64,000 bases of DNA from Mucilaginibacter sp. OK283 (GCF_900110415.1 NZ_FODR01000001.1:186001-250000), one strand, 5' to 3'; positions 8,356-16,758 are shown, counted from the first letter of the stretch. The notes: generated by a model from the letters alone, not told the origin. Made by a program: numbers and translations.

Positions 8356-8446
8356 AAGTCGAAAGTTCTAAGTCTTGAGTCAAAAGTTGAATTCATTTTG
8401 ACTTAGACCTCTGACTAACGACTATCCGTCATTACCTGACTAATAT
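8356..8446. repeat. Heptad repeat locus H4, continuous
   Basis: Thirteen consecutive 7-bp units can be laid out in one phase from 8356. The first five follow AAGTCGA/AAGTTCT/AAGTCTT and, after one spacer unit, later ones follow TTGACTT/TGACTAA/CGACTAT, the reverse-complement words. Left and right halves could pair as a hairpin. The remaining bases of the 289-base gap hold the pfkB-type promoter only. Confidence 0.85.
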
Positions 8447-8557
8447 AATGTAGTTATTTCTGTCAAAACCATTCATAGCACACAAACAAATGGGCAATTA
8501 CAGGCTTTATATCCAAGGGTAATGAAAACCTTACATTAATTAAACATTGATATTACA

Positions 8558-8565
8558 TACCTTTG
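8558..8565 (+). promoter_or_regulatory. Promoter -7 element (TACCTTTG) of the PfkB-type gene
   Basis: Exact TAnnTTTG match 48 bases before the ATG at 8613. A -33 TTG at ideal spacing is not evident. Confidence 0.55.
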
Positions 8566-8612
8566 CGGCTCGATCCTGACTGGTGGGGTATTGACAATAA
8601 TAAATTAACAGC

Positions 8613-9500
8613 ATGTACGATATTTGTTGCGTTGGGCATATAACGTTGGATAAGGTGGTAACACCGCGTGTAACTGCCCACATGGCCGGTGGCACTTCTT
8701 TTTACTTTTCAAATGCCATCCGCAATATGGATGTTAGCTACACCTTGGTAACAACACTTGCCGAAAGCGAAATGGTTGTTGTTGAAAAACTGCGCGCCAA
8801 GGGTATTAACGTAAATGCCTGCGCCTGCGGCCTCTCTGTTTATTTTGAAAATATATACTCCGAAAACCAAGACCACCGTACCCAGCGTGTATTGCAAAAA
8901 GCCAATCCTTTTACTGTTGAGCAATTACAGGAAATTGATGCTCAAATTTTCCATTTAGGTCCGCTACTTGCCGATGACATGCCGGTTGAGCTGATTAAGG
9001 AACTAAATAGTCGCGGCAAAGTATCGCTGGATGTGCAGGGCTACCTGCGTAAGGTTGAAGATAAAAACGTTGTGCCGATAGATTGGGCCGATAAGCGCGA
9101 AGCCTTGCAATACATCGATATACTGAAAGCCAACGAACACGAGACTGAAGTGCTTACCGGGAGTAAAGACATTCACGAAGGTGCCCGCATTTTGGCCGAC
9201 TGGGGTGTTAAAGAAGTTGTACTTACCCTGGGCAGTATGGGATCTGTAATTTACACAGGTGGCGTTTTTTACAATATCCCTGCCTACAAACCATCTGCCG
9301 TTGTAGATGCAACCGGTTGTGGCGATACCTATATGGCCGGTTACCTATACCAGCGCATAAAAGGCGCATCTTTTCAACAAGCCGGTGAGTTTGCCGCAGC
9401 AATGGCAAGTTTTAAAATTGAATCATCCGGTCCGTTTACTGGCACCGAGGATGATGTTTTAAGCCTGATTGCCCGTGGCGAAAAAACTTACGCTTACTAA
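8613..9500 (+). CDS. PfkB-family sugar or nucleoside kinase
   Basis: 295 aa. The C-terminal signature DATGCGDTYMAGY carries the catalytic base D238 and the anion-hole glycines. The N-terminal GGTSFYFSNAIRNM fits the substrate-binding glycine pair of the ribokinase fold. It phosphorylates a small hydroxylated substrate with ATP; members of this subgroup in Bacteroidetes have no clear substrate (inositol, ribose or nucleoside are possible). Stands alone, convergent with ruvX. Confidence 0.88.
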   Translation: MYDICCVGHITLDKVVTPRVTAHMAGGTSFYFSNAIRNMDVSYTLVTTLAESEMVVVEKLRAKGINVNACACGLSVYFENIYSENQDHRTQRVLQKANPFTVEQLQEIDAQIFHLGPLLADDMPVELIKELNSRGKVSLDVQGYLRKVEDKNVVPIDWADKREALQYIDILKANEHETEVLTGSKDIHEGARILADWGVKEVVLTLGSMGSVIYTGGVFYNIPAYKPSAVVDATGCGDTYMAGYLYQRIKGASFQQAGEFAAAMASFKIESSGPFTGTEDDVLSLIARGEKTYAY

Positions 9501-9547
9501 CAATGTGTCTGTAACACTATGTTTGCCAAAAAAGGTGCAGCAGCCTT

Positions 9548-9575
9548 GATACTAAATACTTACTACTTGATACTG
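9548..9575. repeat. Heptad repeat locus H5, single arm
   Basis: Four 7-bp units in phase (GATACTA, AATACTT, ACTACTT, GATACTG) in the gap between two convergent genes. No inverted partner was found. Confidence 0.7.
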
Positions 9576-9578
9576 TTT

Positions 9579-9989
9579 CTAATAAGCCTTTGACATCCAG
9601 CTTTGTAATAATATTACGGCCGATATGGTATCTACCAGCTCCTTATTTTGGCGGCCTTTTTTATTCATACCGCTTTGGGCGATGGTAGCCGATGCCATTT
9701 TGGAGGTAAAACGTTCATCCAGCATTTCGATAGGGATGTCGGGGAAAGTTTTTTTAAGCAACCCCACAAAACCTTTAACATGTATGGCCGACTGCGATGG
9801 TGTATTATCCATCTGCTTGGGCTCACCCACAATAAAACGCTCCACCTGCTCGGTTTTTAAATACGTTTTCAGGTAATCAACAATATACATCGGGTGCACG
9901 GTATCCAGCCCGGTGGCTATAATCTGCAAAGGATCAGTAACCGCTATACCAATGCGCTTGGTACCATAATCGAAAGCCATTACTCTCAT
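9579..9989 (-). CDS. ruvX: Putative pre-16S rRNA nuclease / Holliday-junction resolvase-like YqgF
   Basis: 136 aa from the ATG at 9989, the normal length. The RNase H-like fold opens MAFDYGTKRIGIAVTD, with the catalytic aspartate and the conserved G-x-K-R-I-G, and later shows FIVGEPKQMD, DERFTSKMA and the terminal VDTISAVILLQSWM. The family matures the 5' end of 16S rRNA in E. coli. The longer frame to 10115 translates heptad arrays, so it was cut back. The array H6 starts 4 bases before the ATG. Confidence 0.93.
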   Translation of the reverse strand: MRVMAFDYGTKRIGIAVTDPLQIIATGLDTVHPMYIVDYLKTYLKTEQVERFIVGEPKQMDNTPSQSAIHVKGFVGLLKKTFPDIPIEMLDERFTSKMASATIAQSGMNKKGRQNKELVDTISAVILLQSWMSKAY

Positions 9990-9992
9990 TAT

Positions 9993-10175
9993 AGATGTGA
10001 GATATGAGATGTGAGATATGAGATATGCATTGGGTGTAAATATATGGGTTATTGTGAAATATTGGGGTTCATTCGGTCTTGATTCCTGACTCTTGATTCT
10101 TGACTCTGCCCTCACATTGTCAAAAAACGAACCTGTCTCAAAATCTCACATCTCACATCTCAAATCTATTTACTA
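9993..10175. repeat. Heptad repeat locus H6, nested, between divergent ruvX and holB
   Basis: Left arm 9993-10027: five near-identical 7-bp units alternating AGATGTG and AGATATG. Right arm 10141-10175: AAATCTC, ACATCTC, ACATCTC, AAATCTA, TTTACTA in phase. Between them lies a second array with another word, 10074-10108 (GATTCCT, GACTCTT, GATTCTT, GACTCTG). Both outer arms end within a dozen bases of the start codons of the divergent genes, so the arrays cover both promoter/leader regions. Confidence 0.88.
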
Positions 10176-10186
10176 TTTTGCACCAA

Positions 10187-11332
10187 ATGCAGTTTAAGGA
10201 AATAGTTGGACAAGCGGCAACAAAGCAAAGGTTGCTTAACTCGGTGGCAGAGAACCGGGTAAGTCATGCACAATTGTTTTTAGGTCCCGAAGGTTCGGGC
10301 AGCCTGGCGCTTGCCGTGGCCTATGCCCAGTACCTGAGTTGTGAAGATAAGCAGCCCGATGATTCCTGCGGCATATGCTCGTCATGCCGCAAGTACAATA
10401 AACTGATGCACCCCGACCTCCATTTTTCGTATCCATTCTTCGCTAAACATAAAGACGATACTGCCCTTACGTTTATTGAGCAGTGGCGCGAGGCTTTTGG
10501 TGCTAACCCCTATTTAAACCTGGATGCCTGGCGCGGCTACCTGGATGCCGAAAACAAACAGGCTAATATTAATATAGCCGAGTGCCACCAGATTATTAAA
10601 AAACTCAGTTTTAAACCCTTTGAGTCGGCCTATAAGATCCTGATTCTTTGGCTGCCCGAATATCTGGATAAAGAGGGCAACGCCTTGCTTAAAATCATCG
10701 AAGAGCCGCAGCCCAATACGCTGTTTATATTGGTGGCCCAAAACCAGGACCAGATATTGAATACCATCCTGAGCCGCACGCAGCTCATCAAAATACCCTG
10801 CCTGCATTCGGCAGAAGTAAAGGAGTACCTTATAGCCCAGCACCACCAAACCGAAGATGCCGCCGGCGAAATTGCCTACCTAACCAATGGTAATTTAACC
10901 GAGGCGCTTACCATGCTGCAACAGGATACCAAGAGCTATCATGAACTTTTTGTACAATGGCTGCGCCTGTGTTTCAGCAACAAAGGGTTGGAGGTTTTAA
11001 CTTTTGTAGATAGCTTTGCCAAGATGGGGCGTGAAAATCAGAAGAATTTTTTACGCTATGGCATCAGCTTTATCCGCGAGTGCTGCCTGCTGATGGCCGG
11101 TGCCGGCAACCTGGTGCACCTGCCTGCAAAAGAGCTGGAAACCGCCCAAAAAATGACCAACGTCCTTGATATAAACAAGGCTCAATATATAAGTACCGAG
11201 CTTGAAAAAGCACACTACCACGTAGAGAGAAATGCAAACCCTAAAATTTTATTTTTAGATGTATCTTTACAGATTATAAAAATATTAAATTTAAAAACCA
11301 TCCCCTCGGGGAGTCAATATATACCAAGTTAA
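10187..11332 (+). CDS. holB: DNA polymerase III subunit delta'
   Basis: 381 aa from ATG 10187 (MQFKEIVGQ). AAA+ clamp-loader fold: degenerate P-loop GPEGSGSLALA lacking the lysine, zinc-binding CGICSSCRKY, sensor-type LLKIIEEPQPNTLFILVA, then a helical collar domain. Delta' opens the beta clamp as part of the loader. The frame upstream to 10100 is repeat translation and was rejected. Three bases separate it from the PSP1 gene, and gldH follows; this holB-PSP1-gldH order is familiar in Bacteroidetes. Confidence 0.92.
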   Translation: MQFKEIVGQAATKQRLLNSVAENRVSHAQLFLGPEGSGSLALAVAYAQYLSCEDKQPDDSCGICSSCRKYNKLMHPDLHFSYPFFAKHKDDTALTFIEQWREAFGANPYLNLDAWRGYLDAENKQANINIAECHQIIKKLSFKPFESAYKILILWLPEYLDKEGNALLKIIEEPQPNTLFILVAQNQDQILNTILSRTQLIKIPCLHSAEVKEYLIAQHHQTEDAAGEIAYLTNGNLTEALTMLQQDTKSYHELFVQWLRLCFSNKGLEVLTFVDSFAKMGRENQKNFLRYGISFIRECCLLMAGAGNLVHLPAKELETAQKMTNVLDINKAQYISTELEKAHYHVERNANPKILFLDVSLQIIKILNLKTIPSGSQYIPS

Positions 11333-11334
11333 TT

Positions 11335-12885
11335 ATGGGATGTGGAAGTTGCTCAACAGGGGGCGGATGCTCACCTGCGGGCTGCAAAAGTAATGGCTCA
11401 TGCCTTACCAACGGTTGCAGCAAATTAGATGTTTACGATTGGCTATCCCACATGGATATGCCAACAAATTATAAACCTTTTCCTATTATCGAAGTAAAAT
11501 TTAAAGGTTCGCGCAAGGAATTTTACCTCAATAACGATAATATTTACCTGGAAGCAGGTGATTTAGTTGCCGTGGAAGCTACCACCGGCGGCTATGATAT
11601 TGGCCACGTATCTATCACCGGCGAACTGGTGCGCATGCAAATGACCAAGCGCCATGTAAAAGAGGCCGATGTGGTTAAAAAAATCTATCGCCGTGCTACC
11701 GTTGCGGATGTGGATAAATGGAAAATGGCCAAGGACCTGGAGTGGGAAACCATGCACAAATCGCGCAAGCTGGCCCTTGATTTAAACCTGAACATGAAGC
11801 TGAGCGACGTGGATTACCAGGGCGATAAAACCAAAGCTACTTTTTATTACACTGCCGAAGGTCGTGTTGATTTCAGGGAGCTGATCAAGAAAATGGCCGA
11901 AACCTTTCGCATCCGTATCGAGATGCGCCAGATAGGCATGCGCCAGGAAGCAAGCCGTTTAGGCGGTATTGGCTCCTGCGGCCGCGAACTTTGCTGCTCA
12001 ACCTGGTTAACCGATTTTAAAACAGTATCAACCTCGGCAGCCCGTTACCAAAACCTGTCGTTAAATACCCTGAAACTGGCAGGCCAGTGCGGTAAGCTTA
12101 AATGCTGTTTAAATTACGAGCTGGATACCTATATAGATGCGCTAAAGCACATCCCCGATAATGTAAACGTGCTTAAAACCGAAAAAGGCGATGCCCGTTT
12201 GCAAAAAACCGACATATTTAAAAAGATCATGTGGTTTAGCTACCCGCGCGAGGAAGCGTGGATACCGATGCCCATAGCCAAGGTGAAAGAAATTCAGCAG
12301 CAAAACCGTGAAGGTATTATACCTGCCGACCTGGGCGAGCTGGAGATGGAAGAAACTGAGGTAATAAAAGCCCTTGACTACGAAAACGTAGTTGGACAAG
12401 ACAGCCTTACCCGTTTAGACGACCGTAACCGCGCTAAAAACCAAAAGAAAAACAACAACAGTAAAAACCGTAACCAGCAGCAAAAACCTGGTGGTGCCGA
12501 TGGCAGGCCTGCAAACCCGCCCCGCCCGCAAGGCGCAACGCCGGTAGCCGAGCGCCCAGCGGGTGCTCCTGAAGGTAACCGCCCGCCAAAGGGAAACCGG
12601 CCTCCGCAGCAAGGCAACAAACCGCCTCAAAGCCAGGGCAACCGTACACCACAGCAACAGGGGCAAAAACCCCAACAACAGCATGGCCCGCAACAAGGCC
12701 CCAGGCCACAGCAGCAACACGGTCCGCAGCAAGGCCCAAAGCCACAGCAACAAGGTAACCGCCCGCCGCAGGAAGGCGGCAGCAGGCCCGAAGGTGGCGG
12801 CAACAACAGGCGCCACAGGCCAAACCGCCCTAATAATCAAAACCGGAATAACAATAACCCGCCACAGGATAATACGCCCCAATAA
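11335..12885 (+). CDS. PSP1-domain protein (RicT/YaaT family) with long disordered tail
   Basis: 516 aa. Residues 1-30 are Cys-rich (GCGSC, GGCS, AGCK, GSC, NGC). The PSP1 region follows (about 60-310), with GSCGRELCCSTWL and CGKLKCCLNYE, cysteine motifs conserved in YaaT/RicT. RicT in Bacillus works with RicA and RicF, binds Fe-S clusters and affects RNase Y processing; whether this holds here is inference. From about residue 374 the protein is low-complexity Gln/Pro/Asn/Gly-rich with imperfect copies of QQQHGPQQGP, likely disordered. Translationally close to holB and gldH. Confidence 0.88.
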   Translation: MGCGSCSTGGGCSPAGCKSNGSCLTNGCSKLDVYDWLSHMDMPTNYKPFPIIEVKFKGSRKEFYLNNDNIYLEAGDLVAVEATTGGYDIGHVSITGELVRMQMTKRHVKEADVVKKIYRRATVADVDKWKMAKDLEWETMHKSRKLALDLNLNMKLSDVDYQGDKTKATFYYTAEGRVDFRELIKKMAETFRIRIEMRQIGMRQEASRLGGIGSCGRELCCSTWLTDFKTVSTSAARYQNLSLNTLKLAGQCGKLKCCLNYELDTYIDALKHIPDNVNVLKTEKGDARLQKTDIFKKIMWFSYPREEAWIPMPIAKVKEIQQQNREGIIPADLGELEMEETEVIKALDYENVVGQDSLTRLDDRNRAKNQKKNNNSKNRNQQQKPGGADGRPANPPRPQGATPVAERPAGAPEGNRPPKGNRPPQQGNKPPQSQGNRTPQQQGQKPQQQHGPQQGPRPQQQHGPQQGPKPQQQGNRPPQEGGSRPEGGGNNRRHRPNRPNNQNRNNNNPPQDNTPQ

Positions 12886-12886
12886 A

Positions 12887-13369
12887 ATGAAACGGTTTAT
12901 CAAAATACTTTACCCGGCAACATGTGTACTAATCACCATGCTGTTGGGTAGTTGTACCGATCCCGGCGCAATTGTTGACACCAACACACAAATTGCCGAT
13001 CATAACTGGTCGTACGTAAACCGGGCTAAGTTTGATTGTAAGATCGATGACGAAAAAGCGGCCTACAACCTGTACTTTAACCTGCGGGTAACCGATGCCT
13101 ACAAATACTCCAACCTGTTTGTACTTATCCATCAAAAAAATCCAAACGGCTACATCAAAACCACCCGTTACGAGTTGAAGCTGGCCAGTAAAGATGGCCA
13201 GTGGCTGGGCAAAGGATCGGGTAATTTATATAGCTACCAGGTACCTTTTCAAAGCGGGTTCAAATTCCCGGTTAAGGGCACATACCATTTTGAGATTGAG
13301 CAAAACATGCGCGATAACCCCCTGCATGAGGTGAGCGATGTTGGGATACGGGTGGAGAAGGTGAAGTAA
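12887..13369 (+). CDS. gldH: Gliding motility lipoprotein GldH
   Basis: 160 aa from ATG 12887. A lipoprotein signal peptide ends LLGSC (C23), then a beta-rich domain with the family phrase YNLYFNLRVTDAYKYSNLFVLI. GldH belongs to the Gld set needed for gliding and type IX secretion in Flavobacterium; it is also kept in non-gliding Bacteroidetes. The open frame extends upstream to 12563 only as an out-of-frame shadow of the PSP1 tail. Last gene of the holB operon. Confidence 0.88.
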   Translation: MKRFIKILYPATCVLITMLLGSCTDPGAIVDTNTQIADHNWSYVNRAKFDCKIDDEKAAYNLYFNLRVTDAYKYSNLFVLIHQKNPNGYIKTTRYELKLASKDGQWLGKGSGNLYSYQVPFQSGFKFPVKGTYHFEIEQNMRDNPLHEVSDVGIRVEKVK

Positions 13370-13507
13370 TTGCTTCATTTACCTGCAAGGTCTGCAACGG
13401 ACAGGCTGCACAACCGGTCGGTTACGTTCAAAATCTATTCTACGCTATGTATGACAGCTTGCAAGGTTTGCGAGCATATGCCTTGTGCCATTACATATCC
13501 AATTTTC

Positions 13508-13800
13508 CTGTCATTCTTAGGTACGAAGGATCTACCAGTTGTGCAGACCGATAGAAAAGTCCGCGAATAGATACTTCGTTCCTACTTACGACATATCCAA
13601 TTTTTCTGTCATCCTGAGTAAGTTTTATTTGCGCACAAATGATCGCATTGCAAATGACATTTTTTACAGTTGATAATCAGCATGTTACAAATGTGTCAAT
13701 GGCAGCGATAGCGAAGGATATATTGTACGCCATGCATAACCGCCAACAAAGTTCGCGAGTAGATCCTTCGTTCCTCAGGATGACAGTCTTGTATTTTTGA
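13508..13800. repeat. REP-like 26-bp palindromic repeat cluster
   Basis: Several degenerate copies of a 26-bp unit are scattered here: 13508-13533 (forward), 13569-13594 (reverse), a partial one from 13606, and 13761-13786 (reverse). The last, core ATCCTTCGTTCCTCAGGATG, is identical to 63651-63676 about 50 kb away. Together with the tandem repeat that follows, this makes up the 562-base gap between gldH and lpxH; no gene is seen. Confidence 0.8.
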
Positions 13801-13801
13801 G

Positions 13802-13919
13802 TGTCATCCCGCCTTCAGAATCCGGGATATTCCCACTCAGCATGAAAGTCTTTAATTTTGAATGTCATTTCCTCTTCAGAATCTGCGGATTTTACCACTC
13901 AGGATTTGACAGTTTAATC
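13802..13919. repeat. Two tandem copies of a ~60-bp unit
   Basis: TGTCAT recurs at 13802 and 13863 and both units continue with CTTCAGAATC, a GG-GAT block and CCACTCAG at matching places (period 61, roughly 70% identical by eye). The unit begins with the same TGTCAT as the REP-like family. Confidence 0.6.
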
Positions 13920-13931
13920 ATCGGTTCTCCA

Positions 13932-14681
13932 TCACAGCTTCTCAAAATACTCCAGCTTAAGCTCCAATCCGTCAAATACAGCGTACGTATTGTAGTTAAC
14001 CCACTCGCCAAGGTTAATGTAGCGGCTGTCGGGTGTTATCTGTATATCTAAGGGTTTATGGCGGTGGCCAAAAATAAGATAATCGTAAAAGTTTGTTTTC
14101 AATTCTTCACGACAAAATACAACCAGCCATTCCTGCTCACCGGGCTTACTATCCTTTTTGTCGTTGCTGATACGGCTTTTAGTTGACCAATAATTGGCTA
14201 TGCCAACGCCAAAATTGGGGTGCAAGCGGGCAAACAGCCACTGGCAAAACCCGCTGCGGAAAAAGTTTTTTAGCAGCTTATAAAACCTATCGCCAGGCCC
14301 AAGTCCATCGCCATGATGCAGGAAGAATTTTTTGCCGCCACGCTCTATTTTCAATTCATCGCTGATGATAGTTGCACCAAGCTCTTTTTCAAAATAATCA
14401 AACATCCACATATCGTGGTTGCCTTTAAACAGGTAAAGCTTTACTCCGGCATCGGTAAGTTCGGCCAGTTTGCCCAAAAAACGGATATATCCTTTAGGGA
14501 CAACGGTTTTGTATTCAAACCAAAAGTCAAACACATCGCCCATTAAAAAAAGTTCGGCCGCATCGGCTTTAATACTATCCAGCCAGCGTATTATCCTGTC
14601 TTCGCGAGCGCGGCTGCTGCCAAGAGCCCCGGCGCCCAGATGGAAATCGGAAGCAAAATAAAGTTTGTTACGGGATGGCAT
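13932..14681 (-). CDS. lpxH: UDP-2,3-diacylglucosamine diphosphatase
   Basis: 249 aa from ATG 14681. Calcineurin-like metallophosphoesterase motifs are in order: SDFHLG (D12, H14), MGDVFDFW (D49), KGNHDMW, HHGDGLGPGD and FGHRHKP. The length and the GDVFDFW/GPGDRFYK features fit LpxH, which cleaves UDP-2,3-diacylglucosamine to lipid X in lipid A synthesis at the inner membrane. The frame upstream to 14747 adds 22 unlikely residues. It ends next to the repeat cluster. Confidence 0.87.
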   Translation of the reverse strand: MPSRNKLYFASDFHLGAGALGSSRAREDRIIRWLDSIKADAAELFLMGDVFDFWFEYKTVVPKGYIRFLGKLAELTDAGVKLYLFKGNHDMWMFDYFEKELGATIISDELKIERGGKKFFLHHGDGLGPGDRFYKLLKNFFRSGFCQWLFARLHPNFGVGIANYWSTKSRISNDKKDSKPGEQEWLVVFCREELKTNFYDYLIFGHRHKPLDIQITPDSRYINLGEWVNYNTYAVFDGLELKLEYFEKL

Positions 14682-14929
14682 AGGCGGCAAAAATACGGTT
14701 ATTGGGCGAAAGGAAAAAATGGGGAAGCATACCATGTTAAAGAACAATACAGAGGAAGCTCAGATACTAAAGTGTCGCGGCAATTTGAAGAGGAAAATGG
14801 CATAAATTGCTCAAAAACATAGCGTTGAAAATCTGTCGCTCATAAGCCTGTAATTATGATGAACGAAGCATATTCCCCATTCCGGATCAGCGGACTTTAC
14901 AACTTAACAAAAGGATGAAAGCACAGATC

Positions 14930-15697
14930 CTAAAACTCCAGCTCCAACAATACCGGGCAATGATCGGAATGTTTGGCTTCGGGTAAAATGGCGGCCCGTT
15001 TGATATTGGCTTCCAGTTCTGTACTGGCCATGGCGTAATCAATGCGCCAGCCTAAGTTTTTGCCGCGCGCGCCAGCCCTGAAACTCCACCAGGTATAGTT
15101 ATGGGGCTCTTTATTTACATGGCGGAAGGTATCTATAAAACCACCTTCGATAAATTTTTCCATCCATTCGCGCTCTTCGGGCAAAAAGCCGGATGAGTTG
15201 GCATTTGATTTTGGATTGTGGATATCAATAGGGCGATGGCAAATGTTATAATCGCCGCAAACCACCAGGTTAGGGATCTCTGATTTTAAGAGGGTTAAAT
15301 ACCGGCCAAATTCATCCAGGAAACGGTATTTAAAAACCTGGCGTTCATCGCCGCTTGAGCCGGATGGGAAGTAAGCGCTCATGACCGATACCTCGTCAAA
15401 ATCAACGCGGATACAGCGCCCCTCGCGGTCAAAATCGGGGATGCCACAGCCGTATTCAACATGCTTGGGCAGTTGTTTAGTAAATATAGCGGTACCACTG
15501 TACCCTTTTTTTTCGGCCGGGAACCAGTAGTGCTGATAGCCCATCTGGTCAACCAGCCCCAGGTCGGTAAGTACATCAGGCGTAGCCTTAATTTCCTGCA
15601 GGCAAACTACATCGGCATCAGTAGCCTGTAGCCAGGCCAGCCAGTTTTTGCTTATTGCCGACCGGATACCATTAACGTTATAAGTGATTATTTTCAT
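14930..15697 (-). CDS. xth: Exodeoxyribonuclease III
   Basis: 255 aa, full length. Endonuclease/exonuclease/phosphatase fold with the family motifs: ITYNVNGIRSA, DVVCLQEIKA (catalytic glutamate), VCGDYNICH and terminal HSDHCPVLLEL. It acts on abasic sites and 3' blocked ends in base-excision repair. On the minus strand heptad array H7 sits directly before the ATG, leaving almost no other leader, so translation starts right after repeat DNA. Confidence 0.93.
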   Translation of the reverse strand: MKIITYNVNGIRSAISKNWLAWLQATDADVVCLQEIKATPDVLTDLGLVDQMGYQHYWFPAEKKGYSGTAIFTKQLPKHVEYGCGIPDFDREGRCIRVDFDEVSVMSAYFPSGSSGDERQVFKYRFLDEFGRYLTLLKSEIPNLVVCGDYNICHRPIDIHNPKSNANSSGFLPEEREWMEKFIEGGFIDTFRHVNKEPHNYTWWSFRAGARGKNLGWRIDYAMASTELEANIKRAAILPEAKHSDHCPVLLELEF

Positions 15698-15698
15698 G

Positions 15699-15843
15699 TC
15701 GGATTTGGGATGTTCGATTTCGGATTTAAAATTAAGATTAGTAAAGCGTACAATTTTAGATTTTTTATTTCATCAATCGTTCACATCTAATGATAATTCA
15801 AAAAATAAAAATCCGAAATCGAACATCCCACATCCGAAATCAA
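15699..15843. repeat. Heptad repeat locus H7, inverted arms between xth and the cyclophilin gene
   Basis: Arm 15699-15733: TCGGATT, TGGGATG, TTCGATT, TCGGATT, TAAAATT in exact phase. Arm 15809-15843: AAATCCG, AAATCGA, ACATCCC, ACATCCG, AAATCAA in exact phase, the complement words. The second arm runs through the stop codon of the cyclophilin gene; the first ends one base short of the xth start codon. Confidence 0.88.
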
Positions 15844-16547
15844 GAACCCTGGCTCAGCAGCTTATCCAGTTGCTTACACTCTTTTTTACTTAGTACGTCT
15901 ACCTTCATCGGGATATCGGTAAGCGGCCGGTCCCTGTCGTCTTTTTTTACTGCGGCAATATGGTCAACCATATCAAAGCCGGTCACAACCTCGCCGTAAA
16001 CGGTGTAACTATGATCAAGTTGGGCTGTACCGCCAACTGTTTTATAATATTCGCGTTGCCAGGCAGGTATTTTATGACCTTTTAGCCGTCCGTTTTCCAG
16101 CGAATCCATTTTGGCATCGCTAAGGCGTTTGCCCTCCACAATATAAAACTGGCACCCGCTTGATGCCTTTTGGGGGTTATCATCGCGGGCGGCAGCCAGT
16201 ACCCCGCGTTTGTGAAACAAGCTATCCCTGAATTCGGCAGGGATGGTGTAGCCCACATCGCCATTGCCCAATTCGGCACCGGGTTTGGCTTTGGCCGGGT
16301 TTTTAGAATCCGGGTCGCCCCCCTGGATCATAAAATTCTGGATCACCCGGTGAAACAATACACCATTGTAAAAACCCTTTTTTGCCAATTTGATAAAATT
16401 ATCACGGTGCAAAGGGGTCTCGTTATACAGCCGGATAATTACGCTCCCGTAAGTAGTGCTGATACGCACGTACTGGTTTTTGGGAGGCTTTGCAAAGGCA
16501 ATGGCAGTTATAAATAACAGTAAGGTTAGGGTAAGGAGTTTTTTCAT
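15840..16547 (-). CDS. Secreted cyclophilin-type peptidyl-prolyl isomerase
   Basis: 235 aa. Signal peptide (1-19, ending AIAFA), then one cyclophilin domain with HRDNFIKLAKKGFYNGVLFHRVIQNFMIQGGDP and ASSGCQFYIV. It isomerises X-Pro bonds, in the periplasm or at the outer membrane. The insert between the catalytic segments (SLENGRLKGHKIPAWQREYYKT) is usual for Bacteroidetes members. The ribosome-binding context is weak. Single gene between two heptad loci. Confidence 0.9.
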   Translation of the reverse strand: MKKLLTLTLLLFITAIAFAKPPKNQYVRISTTYGSVIIRLYNETPLHRDNFIKLAKKGFYNGVLFHRVIQNFMIQGGDPDSKNPAKAKPGAELGNGDVGYTIPAEFRDSLFHKRGVLAAARDDNPQKASSGCQFYIVEGKRLSDAKMDSLENGRLKGHKIPAWQREYYKTVGGTAQLDHSYTVYGEVVTGFDMVDHIAAVKKDDRDRPLTDIPMKVDVLSKKECKQLDKLLSQGS

Positions 16548-16552
16548 ATGTC

Positions 16553-16694
16553 GTCTGAATCAGAGTTTTCCGAATTTAAGAATTAGCAGAATATTGTCTG
16601 AACCTGAATTTTTCACTTGGTGTTTGTTTTAAAAGGTGTTCAAGAGGGTTACGCCGTTCGTCGAATTTAGGAAATTACAGAATTTCTGGAATAA
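16553..16694. repeat. Heptad repeat locus H8
   Basis: From 16553 about nine 7-bp units share a TGAAT/GAATT core (for example GTCTGAA, AATTAGC, ACCTGAA). A second block at 16662-16694 repeats GAATTTA and CAGAATT with 7-8 base spacing. Unlike most loci, the two blocks are direct rather than inverted copies. Lies upstream of the cyclophilin start. Confidence 0.6.
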
Positions 16695-16758
16695 TAATCA
16701 CAATAACCGATAATCTAATTGAAATGAGTAACAACTGTATTTGAATAACAACGATTGC

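Noticed and set aside
12415..12903. Long minus-strand frames opposite the PSP1 tail
   Set aside because: They are mirror images of the low-complexity Gln/Pro coding region; three frames are open there because of composition.
13370..13570. 66-codon open frame after gldH
   Set aside because: It lies over the REP-like repeats, which give spurious frames, and has no conserved features.
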